Origin: Paulownia fortunei
Taxonomy: Eukaryota; Streptophyta; Magnoliopsida; Lamiales; Paulowniaceae
Assembly: GCA_019321725.1 (NCBI GenBank)
Contig: CM033123.1
Coordinates: 15,550,925 to 15,614,924, forward strand
Length of the DNA: 64,000 nt
Direction: 5' to 3'
In this document: positions 1 to 11,300 of the stretch, piece by piece
Numbering within the stretch: position 1 is the stretch's first letter
How the letters are laid out: every line of letters starts with the position of its first letter
Notes under the pieces: generated by a model
Seen by the model: only the letters and a program-made list of their open reading frames with translations
What the model was told of the DNA's origin: nothing
The model's database searches: none
Made by a program: the position numbers and the translations under genes

Positions 1-1560
1 AATTTGAGAGGAAATTGAGAAATGCATTTTAGCATTTTAATTTAAGTAAGACTTTATAATTTTTTATTATTTTTTGAGAGTACAAAATAAGAAAATAAAT
101 TAGTCTTTGAGCTACTTAATTAATTAGTTTTTTAGTTAATTATAATGTTCCTAATGTATGCTCCCTTTAACTAAGGTTGAAAGGTAAACATAGTTACCCA
201 GTATTCAATATAAATAGATGATTAAGTATTTATTTAAACTCAATTTATTAAGTATAATAAATGAAGTTCGATCCTTCCATAAAAAAAATTGATTAAATTA
301 CATTTGATTAACTAAAAATATTAAAATATATAAAAAAATTAAGATAGACCCAATCAAAATTTATTCAAGTTTAATATATTTAATAAATAATTTAAATTTA
401 AATATAATTTTATATTTAATAAAAAAATTCAAAATTAAATACTATTTTATTCGTTTCACTCGATATGTCACTCATACATTTAATTAAAAAGTTAATGATT
501 AGTGGTGGTCAATGAATATAGGTAAGAAAAGGCAGATAGGGAATTAATAAAGCTCTAGACATATCATATCGTTGAATTATGTGTGGACCCAACAGAAAGC
601 ACACGTTGTTTTCTTTAAAATATTTAGAACCAAAAAAAAAAAAAAGAAAGAAAAACAGAAATTAATATAAGAGTAAAATGAGGTAACCAAAATAAAAGGT
701 TGTTTGCCACCATTAGTTGATTTTGAAAAGAAAAAAAAACAATATTAATTTAGTTAGAATTTTTAAAAAAATTCAAATAAATTAATTGTAAATATTTTGT
801 TACCAAGATTATCAAAGATAAAAAATAAAAATAAAAAATAAAAATGAAAGATAACATTACTTTTTTAAATAAAGGTGAAATGACTGAATTAGCCTCATGC
901 ATTTTTTTTTTTTTTTTTACTCTCTTCTCTTGTCTCCCTCCCTACTCCAATGTTTTCTTCTTTTTCCCTCTTATATTCCTTTTTTCTTTATTTCAATCAT
1001 TTAACTCGTTTTATTTCTGAATAATTTTTCTTCTACTTCTTATAAATCTAAATTACTAAATAGTAAACAAAAAATACTGTCATACCAAAAAAATTATTTT
1101 TTTTATTTTATACTTTTAATGATTTTTAAGCAAATATATACTAATATCTAAAAGAGTAAATAAATAAAAATGAATAACAATGATTGAAGTGGGGAAAGAT
1201 TGGGAGAGGTGGGATCCACCAAGAGAGGCAACGTTTTGTGGTGGTCTGTGCTGGTACGGGAAACTCTCCTTTTCATGTCTACATCGCCAACACCACCCCC
1301 ACCCCGGGGGGGTGGGGTGGCGGGGGTCCCCATCAACTAGCAAAATAGAAGCAGAAAAAATGAAAGAGTTGAAGTAATAAAGGGGATACTTGAAAAAGGG
1401 AAAATAAATGGAGTGTAAGCAAATATTGTGGAAGAAAAAAAGGAAAAAAAAAGAAAAAAAGGAAAAGCAAGAGTGATGGGAAAAATAGCAACTTTTTAAA
1501 CCAAAAAACAAAAGAGCTGAGGACCATCCACTGAAAGAAAGAGGCAAAACCACCCACAAC
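1..1560. other. AT-rich upstream region of the SKIP35-type gene
   Basis: No gene is supported here. The stretch is very AT-rich, with A and T homopolymers (for example a T-run near 901-918) and simple polypurine sequence near 1436-1470. The only GC-rich part is a G/C-rich palindrome near 1290-1330, listed separately. The last few hundred bases presumably hold the promoter of the downstream gene, and CT-rich sequence near 1560-1620 looks like the start of its leader. Short open frames on both strands are low-complexity and were not called. Confidence 0.6.
1288..1332. promoter_or_regulatory. G/C-rich imperfect inverted repeat, possible G-quadruplex
   Basis: A block of C-runs is followed directly by G-runs (seven Gs, T, four Gs, T, two Gs, C, five Gs). 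The two halves are nearly reverse-complementary, so the block can form a hairpin, and its G-rich strand has enough G-tracts for a quadruplex. It sits about 250 bases before the likely transcript start in otherwise AT-rich DNA. Structure is seen; function is inferred. Confidence 0.45.
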
Positions 1561-2379
1561 CTCTGTCTCTCTCTGTGTGCCCACTCACAATTATTCACGT
1601 CTGTTTTCTCTGTCTATTTTCTTCTTATTTTTCCTTTAAATAAATAAATTTCTGCATTTTTGTTGATTCAAAGTTCTTTTCTTTCTGTAATTTCTTTTAT
1701 TCTCGTTTATGGGAGTTTTGGGGTGTTAGCTTTTTTTTGTTTTTGTTTTTGTTTTTTCAATTTTGGTTGTGGGTTTTTGGTATTTCTGAGGTGATTTTGT
1801 TGTTATTGATTGAGATGATTTTATGAATTTTTAGGGTTTTGCTGGTGGACCGATTTCTGCAAAATTTGGAGGTTTGGAGTTGAAGGTGTTTGGGGGTTTC
1901 GAATGATTGGGAAGATGGCGGAGCTTTTTGCTCTTCTCTGAATTCTTCCATTTTGTGCGTTTAGTTATGTGATTTAAGTCATTTTCTTTTTCTTTTTATT
2001 ATAAAAGGTGGTTTGATCTCTGAATTGGTATTGTGTTAGCCGTTTTCGCTTGTGTGGAAATTCGATCGAGAGCTTATAATCAAGAATTTTGGATTTGGGA
2101 CAATCTTATCAGGGGATTAAGTATCTGGGTTTGTTGGAAAAGTAGAGTAATAAGGTGGTCTTGGGTTGAGGATTTCTCTGATAGAACGCGAATGGAGGAC
2201 AGTTGGAATTTATGAGAACTTTTTCAGATGGAAAAATTGAATTTCCTTTAGTGCTTTTGCTTTGCCGGTTGTGTTAGGTGCTTGGAACCAGAAATGGAAA
2301 CAAATTTTTAGTATTAGGAAGGGAAACTGAAGTAAAATAAAACGGAAGCCAAGGCTTAGATATTGTGGAAGAGATTAAT

Positions 2380-5300
2380 ATGGGAGAGCCTCAGTGTTCT
2401 GAAATTGAAATGATGGAAATGGAAACTGTTGAGGCGGGAGTGTCGAGTCTGAGCAATGAGATTGAACGTGGAACTGAGACTGTAGCTTTTAGTTCAGAGA
2501 AGTGTGAGGGGGATGCCATGGCAATGTGATTTTCTCAAGAGAAGCTCCGCTTGTAATTAAGGAAGATTTGAACATAACTTCTTGTAGTTGTGGTGCTGAG
2601 AAACTTAAATCCAAATTGGCTGCTTCTGATTCTGACAATGGGAAAAATGAGAGGAAGCTCAGTCGACAAGATAGAATTGAGTTAGGACGGTTGTTTCAGG
2701 GTGCTGTGAGTTCCCATGATTGGGAGCTTGCTGAAAGTCTGACCTTGTTGGCGGACCCTCAGACTCTAAATGATGCACTGTGCATTTCTTTGGATTCAAT
2801 CTGGTTCTTGAGCACACAGCAAGAATTGTATGGAATTACTAGAATGATCAAGAAGATAATTGCTGATGGGGCGTATGACTTCACTCGAGCTGCACTTAGG
2901 ACTTCATTTCTTGCTTCCTGTGTTTCTGCTTGTCAGAGTCGAACAATGAGCCTGGCAGACACTGTCTCAGTGATGTCACAAAGGTATAAGATTGTGTCTT
3001 TGTGCATATATCTATATTGAGATTGTGAATCTATTCATATTTGTTCCTATTGTAAAATGACTTTTTCATCCTCACTCAAATACTCGACTTAATAATACAA
3101 AATTGGAAGGTACAAGATAACTCAACTTCACCCAAACTTTCAGTTTCCTGACTTCTCCTATTTTTTCCACTAATGTAATTGAGACTGACTGGATGATATC
3201 AAAGTCCTTGGGATTTGGTCATATTTCTCTACGGTTAGTCTGATGTGTATGCTTAGCTAATTAACATATATCCATTAAACCATAAAAGGTTTTATGGTTG
3301 GATGATCTCTTGGTGTTACAAAAACCATTGTTAAGTACTACATCAATAATGAATACATCAAGTACATGTCACTATGAATACATCACAGAACATGATGACA
3401 TGCACAGAGATGAAAATCCATTCATCGGAATCTGTTTGGGAAATTGTATCGAATTACCTAGAAGAATCCAAATCCATGAAATAATGTTCTATGAACTGAA
3501 TCCCACTTCTCTCTTCATGAAGCCATGCTTGAGTCATATGTATTTTATTATTATATAACTTTTATTAACTGAATTTTAGAACTTGTGTCTTGTACCATTC
3601 TTGCACAAGGCTTTGTACTAATGTACATACAAAGGTTATTAAAACTTCAATGTAGGGAATTAAAGCTACTCACATGTATAATTTGAGGACTTCCTGTACC
3701 ACCTAAAATTCAAGTTCTTGTAATTGAATGGTAGGAAAGAGTTATTCTTTTTAATGAGGTAATTCTTTAACTGTCTAAACATGAATATTAATTTAGTGGA
3801 CAGTAACAGGGATATTGCAGATCTCAACTTCAAGAGCTGTACATAGATTCTAAAACGTAGAATAAAATTTAACTAATTTTAATCTTTGCTTGTAACTAAA
3901 AGAACTTGGTTATTTTCATCAAAGACTTGCAACTTTTACACATCCAAATGTATGCACTCAATCACTCTCATGACACATTGATTGTATATTACTACTTCAA
4001 AGAACAAGAGATGCAATACAAATTAAATAAGTAGTTACAATAGTATGTATATAAAGCTCATAGTGTTTCATAAAATGTAGGAATATTAAGAATGCATTAA
4101 TAATTGTTTGTATATGTATGTAAGCATGTAGACATGATTAACACATTTGATCTCTAATCATGCTTTAGAAACCTATGACAAGTTAAGATTCCATTAAAAC
4201 AAACTAATTTGACTCTGTCAATCAAACAATTCCTAGATACTCTTTAATATTGTCAAATAAACCACGTATGATAGCATTGGATACATTCAGTCCAAAATAA
4301 GTGCTGCATAATATTATGAAGCGTTCTATAATACCAAGACACCTTTGTAAGATATCACTTAGCATTATTATCTCCCTAAGACATTAGTTAAGCAAATGCA
4401 CTTGCTTTCAATTAAAAACTAAAAAAGGTCACATTATTTGAAAGGTGGTTGGAATTGCCACCACATGTTATTGATGAAATAGAGATACATTAAAAGGTAT
4501 CTATTAATTGTTTGATTAATTGAAGTCAAACTAGTTTGAAAACTTAATAGACTCTTGACTTGTCATAGGTTTTTGAACCTTGATTAGAGATCAAATGTGT
4601 TAATCTTGTCTACATGCTTATATTCATATACAAACAAACAATTACTAGATAGATTTTAATGTTATCAAACAAACCGAATATGATAAGCATTGGATACATT
4701 CAGTCCCAAATAAGTGCTGCATAATGTTATGAAATGTTCTATGATACCAAGACGCCTTTGTAAGCTAACACTCCCTAAATAAAAGAAATTAGTTCAGCAA
4801 ATGCATTTGCTTTCAATGGAAGTCTTAAAAAGGGTCATGTGGTTGGAATTGCCACCACATGTTATCAATGAAATAGAGAAATAAAGTCTGCATAGTTCCG
4901 AAATAGCAAAATTTGGCATTTTAATGTTGAAGAATCAACAGAGTTTTGGTTAGTCCATATGATGAAGAGAAAATGTAATTGAGATATAAGATGCTGCCAT
5001 AGTTTTTTTGCATGCACGTCATTCTTTCGTACTATTGCATACAATTTTGGCATTTGTTCTGAGGATTTTCACCTTCCCATCCTAGCAGGTTGAACGAAAG
5101 GCTTCAGGAATGCAATGGAGATGAAGTTTTAAAAGCAGAGGCCGGTGCCAAGGTTCAGAAATTTACTGAGTGGGCTCTTAAATGTATAAGTTTCCATTCT
5201 CGTTCCCAGGGAAATATAAACAGAGTGTGTCATAACTCTGCTGTTGAGATCCAACTACAATTATCTGCTTTCAAGACCTTTCTTGATCTTGCCGGGAACC

Positions 5301-7778
5301 ATCTTACTGGAAAGGATTTCTCCGAAGCATTTGATGCGGCTTGCTTCCCACTTACACTATTCTCCAGTACATTTGATCATGGTTGGGCATCAGGTACATC
5401 AGCAACTGCTATCCAAGGATTGTTGGGTATGCTGGTTGAGGGGGGTGCAGACAATGTTAACCAATGTTTTCTTGAGGCTTCACGTTTTGGGAGCACAGAG
5501 CTTGTTCGCATTTTATTGCAGGTATCTCATTTTGGCGGCTTGTGATTGATCAATGCTTTTGTGCATAGTTATTGATAATTCTTCATTAATTTGTGTGTAT
5601 ATGAAAATACTCACTTTTGCTTTTTGTCTTAAGCTTCTCCATTAGACTAATTGGTTATTATTCCAATCCACATATTCCATGATGGTGTTGTAGCCCCTCC
5701 TGCCCCAGCCATCTCACTCAATCTTAGGCATAGTCGGCACCTCTTGCATTTAATTGACCAACCATTGTACTTGCAATGTTGTGTTCCTTGCGTAAGGTTA
5801 TCAAAGGTGGTTATGATGTCAATGTTCTTTTGGAAATTCTGTTACTAAAGAATATCTTAGCTATATTTTGACCTGTGACACATATTGTTAGGGCTCTCTT
5901 ATGCTCTTGCTTGTAAAACACAGAGGACTTGATAATGTTGACATCATGCTTCTTGTTGAAAACAAAAAAAAAAAAAAATCAGTTTTAGGATATATTTTTC
6001 ACTCTAGTAATTCAATCTCGGATGATTTTTAAATGAAATGGTTGGTGCCCATGACAAACTGTTGCTACTTCAAGGTATCATCTTCAAACTGCCAAACTAG
6101 AAACCAGAGAACCTTCAGCCATTTTTGATTTCACCTTCAGTACGAAGTTTTCATCCCAGATTTAAGCTTGTAAATATTGTGTAGTTGAGTTCAGAATATT
6201 CTGAATCACTTTAGTACAAAGATTTCACCCCAGATTTAAGCTTGTAAATATGTAGTTAAGTTCTGAATATTATGACCCATAATGTATAGGGCCCTCTGAT
6301 GCTCTTGCATTAAAATGGGAGGACTTGATAATGTTGGCACCATGCTTCTCGTTGAAAATAAAAACATTTTCTGTGTTGGGAAATATTTTTGACACTAGTA
6401 CACGGATGATTTTATGAGTGAAATGGTACATGTCCATACCAAACTATTGTGACTTCAAGGTGTCATCCTGGAATTGCCAAATTATAAACTAGAGAACATT
6501 TCAGTCAATTCAATTTCTATTCCAATATAGTTCAAGGCTTCAAGCCCACTGAAGCCTATCTCAAGTTGCAAGTTTGAGGCACGGAGTTTACAAGGTCTTG
6601 GGTTTAATCCACTGGAATTGCATGAGCCTGTTGATAATGTATGCTTGGCTTGGCAAACCAGGGCTCCATGACGTTTTACTTTCTTATTGCAAGTGATGGA
6701 ATTTGGTGTCTGTGCCATTAGCATTAGCTGTAGGCGATAGTCTTCATTGCTTTCTTCAAATGGTATCTGTAGTAACTTTATCACCTTGTTATTTATGTTA
6801 ATATAAGTTGTGAAGTTGACATTAATATAACTTACACCACTTTAGGCCAAAGTTTGAAGATAGTTGTTGCATTATCTCACATGCCTTTTTTGATCATGGA
6901 TGTGCTTACTGTTTTTACTTTTATCATCAATTAATATGTGACATTGTATTAATGTGTTTTAACTTTATTAGATTGCTCAAAGGAACAGCTTGGATGTGGA
7001 TGTTGACCTGGCCTTGGGTTTTGCTTCTCATTATGGTAAAATTGGCACCATGGAGTGTCTAGTGGAGGAGGGTAACGCTATGGCTTTCTTGGGTCCTCTG
7101 ATGAGAGCTGCAGAGAGGGGTTGCATGCCAGTTGTTCAGTGGTTTGTTCAAAGGGGTTGTAGAGACATGGAACTTTGTCTCGCCCTTACAGCTGCCACAT
7201 CGAGCAGTCAAGTAGAGGTTGCAGCACATCTCCTCCCCCATGTTCCACATCACGTTCTTGCTGCCCTCAGCATTGAAATTCTCAAGGCTGCTGGTGAACG
7301 AAGTGGAGGGTCTCTTGACGGGGTAGCATTCCTCCTCCATTCAGACTTTTTAGGGGATCCTGCTGCTACTTATGCTGTTGCTGACAGCATTGCTAGATCC
7401 AATGATGAGGCAGTTGCTCCTGAGCTCAGGGCTTTTCTTCAAGAGCATTGGTCAGAGGCAGCTTTCTTGGATGGATTGAGACAAGGAGAAGTACATTTCT
7501 CGAACCTAGTGAAGATTTTAAAATGGGGTGAATCTCCAATTTGTTTAAGGGATCTGCCAGGCCCGTTGAGGGTGGCAATAGCTTATCTGCCGCTGTATAG
7601 GGAGTGCATGAATGCAGGAGGCAGCTTGTTATCACAAAGGCATAGGGGGCAGCTTGTTGAAGCTGCTAGAAGGCTTGGAGGCATGGTGCTAGACGAACCA
7701 GGCCAAAGGAGGGAGTTGCTGGCCGTGTTGGAGCATCACCTTCCTCCATTTTTGCTCAATCCCGCAAGTGTGGCTTAG
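2380..7778 (+). CDS. SKIP35: SKIP35-type ankyrin-repeat protein, frame broken in exon 1
   Basis: Homologue of the plant ankyrin-repeat protein SKIP35, known as an SKP1-interacting partner and so a possible SCF ubiquitin-ligase component. Likely exons are 2380-2983, 5089-5521 and 6972-7778; the two introns are about 2.1 and 1.45 kb. The family core is intact, with LSRQDRIELGRLFQGAVSS near the N-terminus, a middle block with TSATAIQGLLGMLVEGGADN, and the last exon with ALGFASHYGKIGTMECLVEE. The best start, ATG 2380, opens an acidic 49-codon frame that ends at TGA 2527-2529. The conserved frame (VIFSREAPLVIKED) begins one base out of register, has a stop at 2505-2507 and no upstream in-frame ATG. 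One extra base near 2516-2517 would join them. Either the gene is damaged or one base is missing from the assembly. The identity is firm; the start is not. Confidence 0.88.
4121..4880. repeat. Nested inverted and direct repeats in SKIP35 intron 1
   Basis: Two arms of about 95 bases, 4121-4213 and 4524-4620, are diverged reverse complements of each other (both contain the block that reads CACATTTGATCTCTAATCA on one strand or its complement). Between and after them lie two direct copies of another unit, 4222-4486 and 4632-4880, sharing GGATACATTCAGTCC and GGTTGGAATTGCCACCACAT. The order is arm, unit, inverted arm, unit. This looks like an old non-autonomous element that duplicated or inserted into itself. 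No coding sequence is visible. Confidence 0.7.
5890..6500 (+). repeat. Diverged tandem duplication in SKIP35 intron 2, possibly decayed ankyrin coding sequence
   Basis: Segment 5890-6115 is repeated with divergence at 6291-6500; between them a shorter unit is also doubled (6154-6206 and 6217-6276, sharing CCAGATTTAAGCTTGTAAAT). In one frame each long copy reads like a degenerate ankyrin helix: 5919-5963 gives HRGLDNVDIMLLVEN and 6318-6359 gives GGLDNVGTMLLVEN. Nearby stops and frameshifts show neither is functional here. The duplication is seen; the ankyrin origin is inference. Confidence 0.55.
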
Positions 7779-9657
7779 TATAGATTTTGAAAATCACTCT
7801 CTTTTTTCTGCTCTCCCTCTGCCTCACTTGTTATAGATAATAATGATGTATTACCGGGGTTTAAGTAGTTAGGGTAGCTACCATCCTTCGATCTTCGCTC
7901 TCTGCTGATACTGAACGCATACTTGGATGTGCCTTTAAACCTTATGTGTAGGAGAAACTCTGTATCCAAGTGCAAGTGGTTGGCACTGTAATGGGCATGT
8001 ATATTGGTCACTTTAATTTTTAAGGTTATTACAACTCATCTTAAGCCCTTATGGTGTGTGCAAGTGTTTTCTTTGGACTAATAATAGTACCAATAGTGGG
8101 CCAGTATGTGAAATTATTGACAATGCTGGATATGTCATTTCACTAAAAATCACCAATAGAACCAAACATAATTCTTTTGATGAGTTTCTAATATAGATAG
8201 TTTTGATTTTAACCAAGTAAATTTTATTTTATGCATTTAGTATAAAATAGAGAGAAATTAACTAATCAATAGTCCCAAACAATCAGAAAAAAAGCAAATA
8301 AATTACAGAATAACTAAACATTATGTAGTTAGATGCTATCTTCAATTTTTAAAACTGAATGTGCAAAGAAAAATTTTCAAATTATATTTAATAAAACTTT
8401 TCTATTTGAAAACCTAAAAATAAGTATATTTTGTTGAAAAAACTCCATTTATTAGTTATTTAATCCAATAGATCCAAGGGCAATGTAGTCTAAATACCGC
8501 TCTCAAAACATTGCAACCTTGTTTTGTATTGGAATATGTTTAGTATTAACAAGTTTTTATTCCTCAAAATACTTATAAATCATAATTACATTAAACTATT
8601 ATATACCTTACTATACTCCTAATTATGATAAAATAATATTAACAGGACATTTATCATTTTTTTTCTTACAAAAAAATCTAAATATAATTTTATTCTCCAC
8701 AAATTTCTCAATCCTACTATTTAAAATACATTCTCATTGAATAATTTCTTCGGAATAACAGAAATAACACCTAATGCCGCAATAATTTGTTTTTTGGATC
8801 CAAAAATATTTTCTTACAACTATAAGGGGTCCTTTTTTTTCTTTTTAAGTTTCCCTAACCCAATTACTACATTCTATTGCATTGTTCAATGGATTTGCAC
8901 TAATGTTCTTTCTCGTAGTAGTATGTTTTTATTTTCAAGTTAGGTCGAGCCAATTTAATTCAATCAAATCCATTAAACAAAGATTATATTTATTAATTTC
9001 ACATGAAATCTGTATTAGATGGCTAAAGAGTTGTACCCAAAATCTGCATTCAGACTAAAAAATTGCCACCACTACTTTACATGCCAGCCAATAGTAGCTG
9101 GTTTTGTATAATCAACAATAATTACTAAATGTATAACACAACACCCATCTCTCTTTCGTTTAGATCTTCCACAGATTTTTTATTCTAAAAAATATTTAAT
9201 TTTATATTCCACCTTACAAATACTAATAAAATGTATATTTCTTTAAATTTAGACAGAACATCGAACTGCCGAATACTATAAAATAAAATATTAAATATTA
9301 AATTAAAATAGAGAAAAAAAATAAAATATCAAATTAAAATAGAACATTTTTAATGCTATGACATAAAATATCAAAATAGAGATCTTTCCGAGTGGGAGAT
9401 TTGATTTGAGATGTTCTCCAGTGCCCAAACTTTGGCATCAAACATACTAAATTTGAGAGTGCAAGATCAAATGAATAGAGATTGCACGAGAGAAGAAGTG
9501 AAAAGCTGCTTCAGAAAAGGATTATATGCTGAGCATATATGCAAAGTTAATCAGGTGAATATTGATTGACAAGAAATGAAAGAAACTGTGTAACATTCTG
9601 TTTTTGCAACAAGAAAAAAAAAAAAAAATAGTGTGATGGTTGTTGTCTCCACACCAT
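7779..9657. other. Intergenic spacer between convergent SKIP35 and ARGOS-like genes
   Basis: The first few hundred bases are the probable 3'-untranslated region of the SKIP35-type gene, and the last part (about 9400-9657) that of the ARGOS-like gene on the opposite strand. The middle is AT-rich with no supported open frame. No RNA gene was recognised. Confidence 0.5.
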
Positions 9658-10056
9658 TTACACATAAGTATGAGTCACATCCCGGACACCGAAGGGCATG
9701 AAAGCCAAGACCATGAGGAGTCCCATGATAAAGATGGGCAGCAGAAGCAGCATAAATGGCGGCGGCGGCAATGGTGGAAGTATGAGAGGCAGTATCAGCA
9801 ACGACACCGTCAGGCAAACGAGCAGAAACAACGATTCCAATGTGAAGTAACGGAACATCCTTTTCCCATGCCCTTGTGAGAAAGACCGACGATAATCCAG
9901 TTTCTTTACTTCCACATAAGGGATGCCACGGATTGTTCTTGGAGGAGTCGGATTCTTAGCTGTTCTTACATCCATAATGCTGTTCAAGTACTGATCTTGA
10001 AGATTGATGAAATCTTTCGACAATGCCAATTTCGATTTAGGCTGTTCTACAATCAT
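9658..10056 (-). CDS. ARL: ARGOS/ARGOS-LIKE organ-size regulator (OSR family)
   Basis: Single-exon gene for a 132-residue protein of the plant OSR family (ARGOS, ARGOS-LIKE, OSR1). These small ER/membrane proteins promote organ growth, and overexpressed members dampen ethylene signalling. The diagnostic block lies at about residues 70-120: a hydrophobic helix with LVCLTVSLLILPLILPP, a PPLPPPP turn, and a second helix ending LMVLAFMP. The start at 10056 is preferred because the N-terminus (MIVEQ, then FINLQDQYLNSIMDV) matches the ARL pattern of a short Met-Ile start followed by an INIQDSY-like stretch; Met28 is the only close alternative. The divergent tail (GVRDVTHTYV) is usual for the family. 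ARL is preferred over ARGOS because of the SKIP35-like neighbour. ARGOS/ARL genes are known to respond to auxin, brassinosteroid or ethylene; no response element was confirmed here. Confidence 0.92.
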   Translation of the reverse strand: MIVEQPKSKLALSKDFINLQDQYLNSIMDVRTAKNPTPPRTIRGIPYVEVKKLDYRRSFSQGHGKRMFRYFTLESLFLLVCLTVSLLILPLILPPLPPPPFMLLLLPIFIMGLLMVLAFMPFGVRDVTHTYV

Positions 10057-11229
10057 TTAAATGGGACTTCCAAAACTATCCTGTAAGAATCAATCTCAAA
10101 TCAAGATTTCCTTCCAAGATCACTGACTCCTACCACTGTATTAGAAAAAGTTCTCAAACTTGATGACCACAGATTACTTTCCAAATCCACTCCTGGTCTT
10201 AGATACGTGTACGAAAATTTGATCTTATGCTATAGCGGAAATTCTGAGCAACCCCCTTCAGATTGGAACCAAATGCAATCCCAGAATCAAAGATGAAGAA
10301 ATCCTTTATGCCGCAGAAGAAAGTGTTTCTTTGGATCAACTCCAAACTCAGTTGAATGGTATGCGAATAGCTACAGATTTGCACTATATTCAGAGCTCAA
10401 ACCAGAAGATGTTGTCCCCAGAAACCCAACTGCCATTCAAAATCAGAAGAAATTTAGAGACTCCAGTTTCAATTAGCAACAGAAAGACAATAGTTGTGAT
10501 TGAAAAATCAAATTATAAAGAAGGCACAAAGGGCAAAGCCAAGAATTGAGTTTTCAGATTTTCAACAGGCATGTGGATCGCACTCAACATACAAGATTAT
10601 AGCCAAATGATGAATCTGATTGATCATGGACTTAAAAAAGGCCGTGGTAAGAAATCTAGCTATAATCTTGGAGCAAGAGGAGAAAAGCCAACAATTAAAT
10701 TGTATATGTATGTATATACCTATAATGTCTGTAAAGCTGAGCTTTCAAATGGTGCCACAAGAAATACAAGTTCCTTTGCACACCTTTTGCATTTCACCCT
10801 TCCTCCAAAACTTTGTTTCCTTTTTTTCTCCTCTCTGATATCTGTTTCTTTTCAAGATTGCTTCTTTTCTTGCACAAAACACAATCTTGGGACAGAAATA
10901 GTTAAAAAACTAGCCAATACAACAAAAATAGGTTGCGGTCTTCTTATGCTGTGGTGTCTTGAACAGAAGAGTTTTGAAGAGAAAGAAAACCAGAAGAGTT
11001 GGTTGAGAAGGCAATACGAGGGAAAGTGTATTTTCTCTTATTATTATGTCACTTGATTTCTTTTTTATTTTGGGTAGAGGGGGAATTGCTTTTTTAGGAT
11101 GTGAGAAAGAGAGATTTGGTTGGATTATGGAGTGTTGTTTGTTGCCTTATTTAATAGATACATGTATGCATATAGGTTAATATATATACATATATAGATT
11201 ACATGATTCAAGAAACTCCTATTTGTGTT

Positions 11230-11260
<31 letters not shown>

Positions 11261-11300
11261 AGAGAAAAGGTGGGGAAAAGAAAAGGGGTGGATTCAGTGA
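10057..11300 (-). promoter_or_regulatory. Leader, possible 5'UTR intron and promoter of the ARGOS-like gene
   Basis: On the minus strand a good acceptor (TTCTTACAG, near 10083) lies just before the start codon, and a good donor (ATAG followed by GTATATAC) lies near 10720. A leader intron of about 0.63 kb is therefore plausible. Further upstream are an AT-rich TATA-like stretch (near 11140-11210) and GT/GA microsatellites at about 11228-11262. The plus-strand open frame at 10571-11056 has no recognisable protein character and is treated as non-coding. Confidence 0.4.
11228..11262. repeat. GT/GA compound microsatellite
   Basis: Directly visible run of GT followed by GA dinucleotides, upstream of the ARGOS-like gene. 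Confidence 0.9.

Noticed and set aside
1116..1598. 160-codon minus-strand open frame rich in Phe and Ser
   Set aside because: It is low-complexity sequence caused by polypurine runs on the plus strand, and resembles no family.
10571..11056. 161-codon plus-strand open frame upstream of the ARGOS-like gene
   Set aside because: No signal, domain or codon pattern supports it, and it lies in the probable leader intron and leader of the minus-strand gene.
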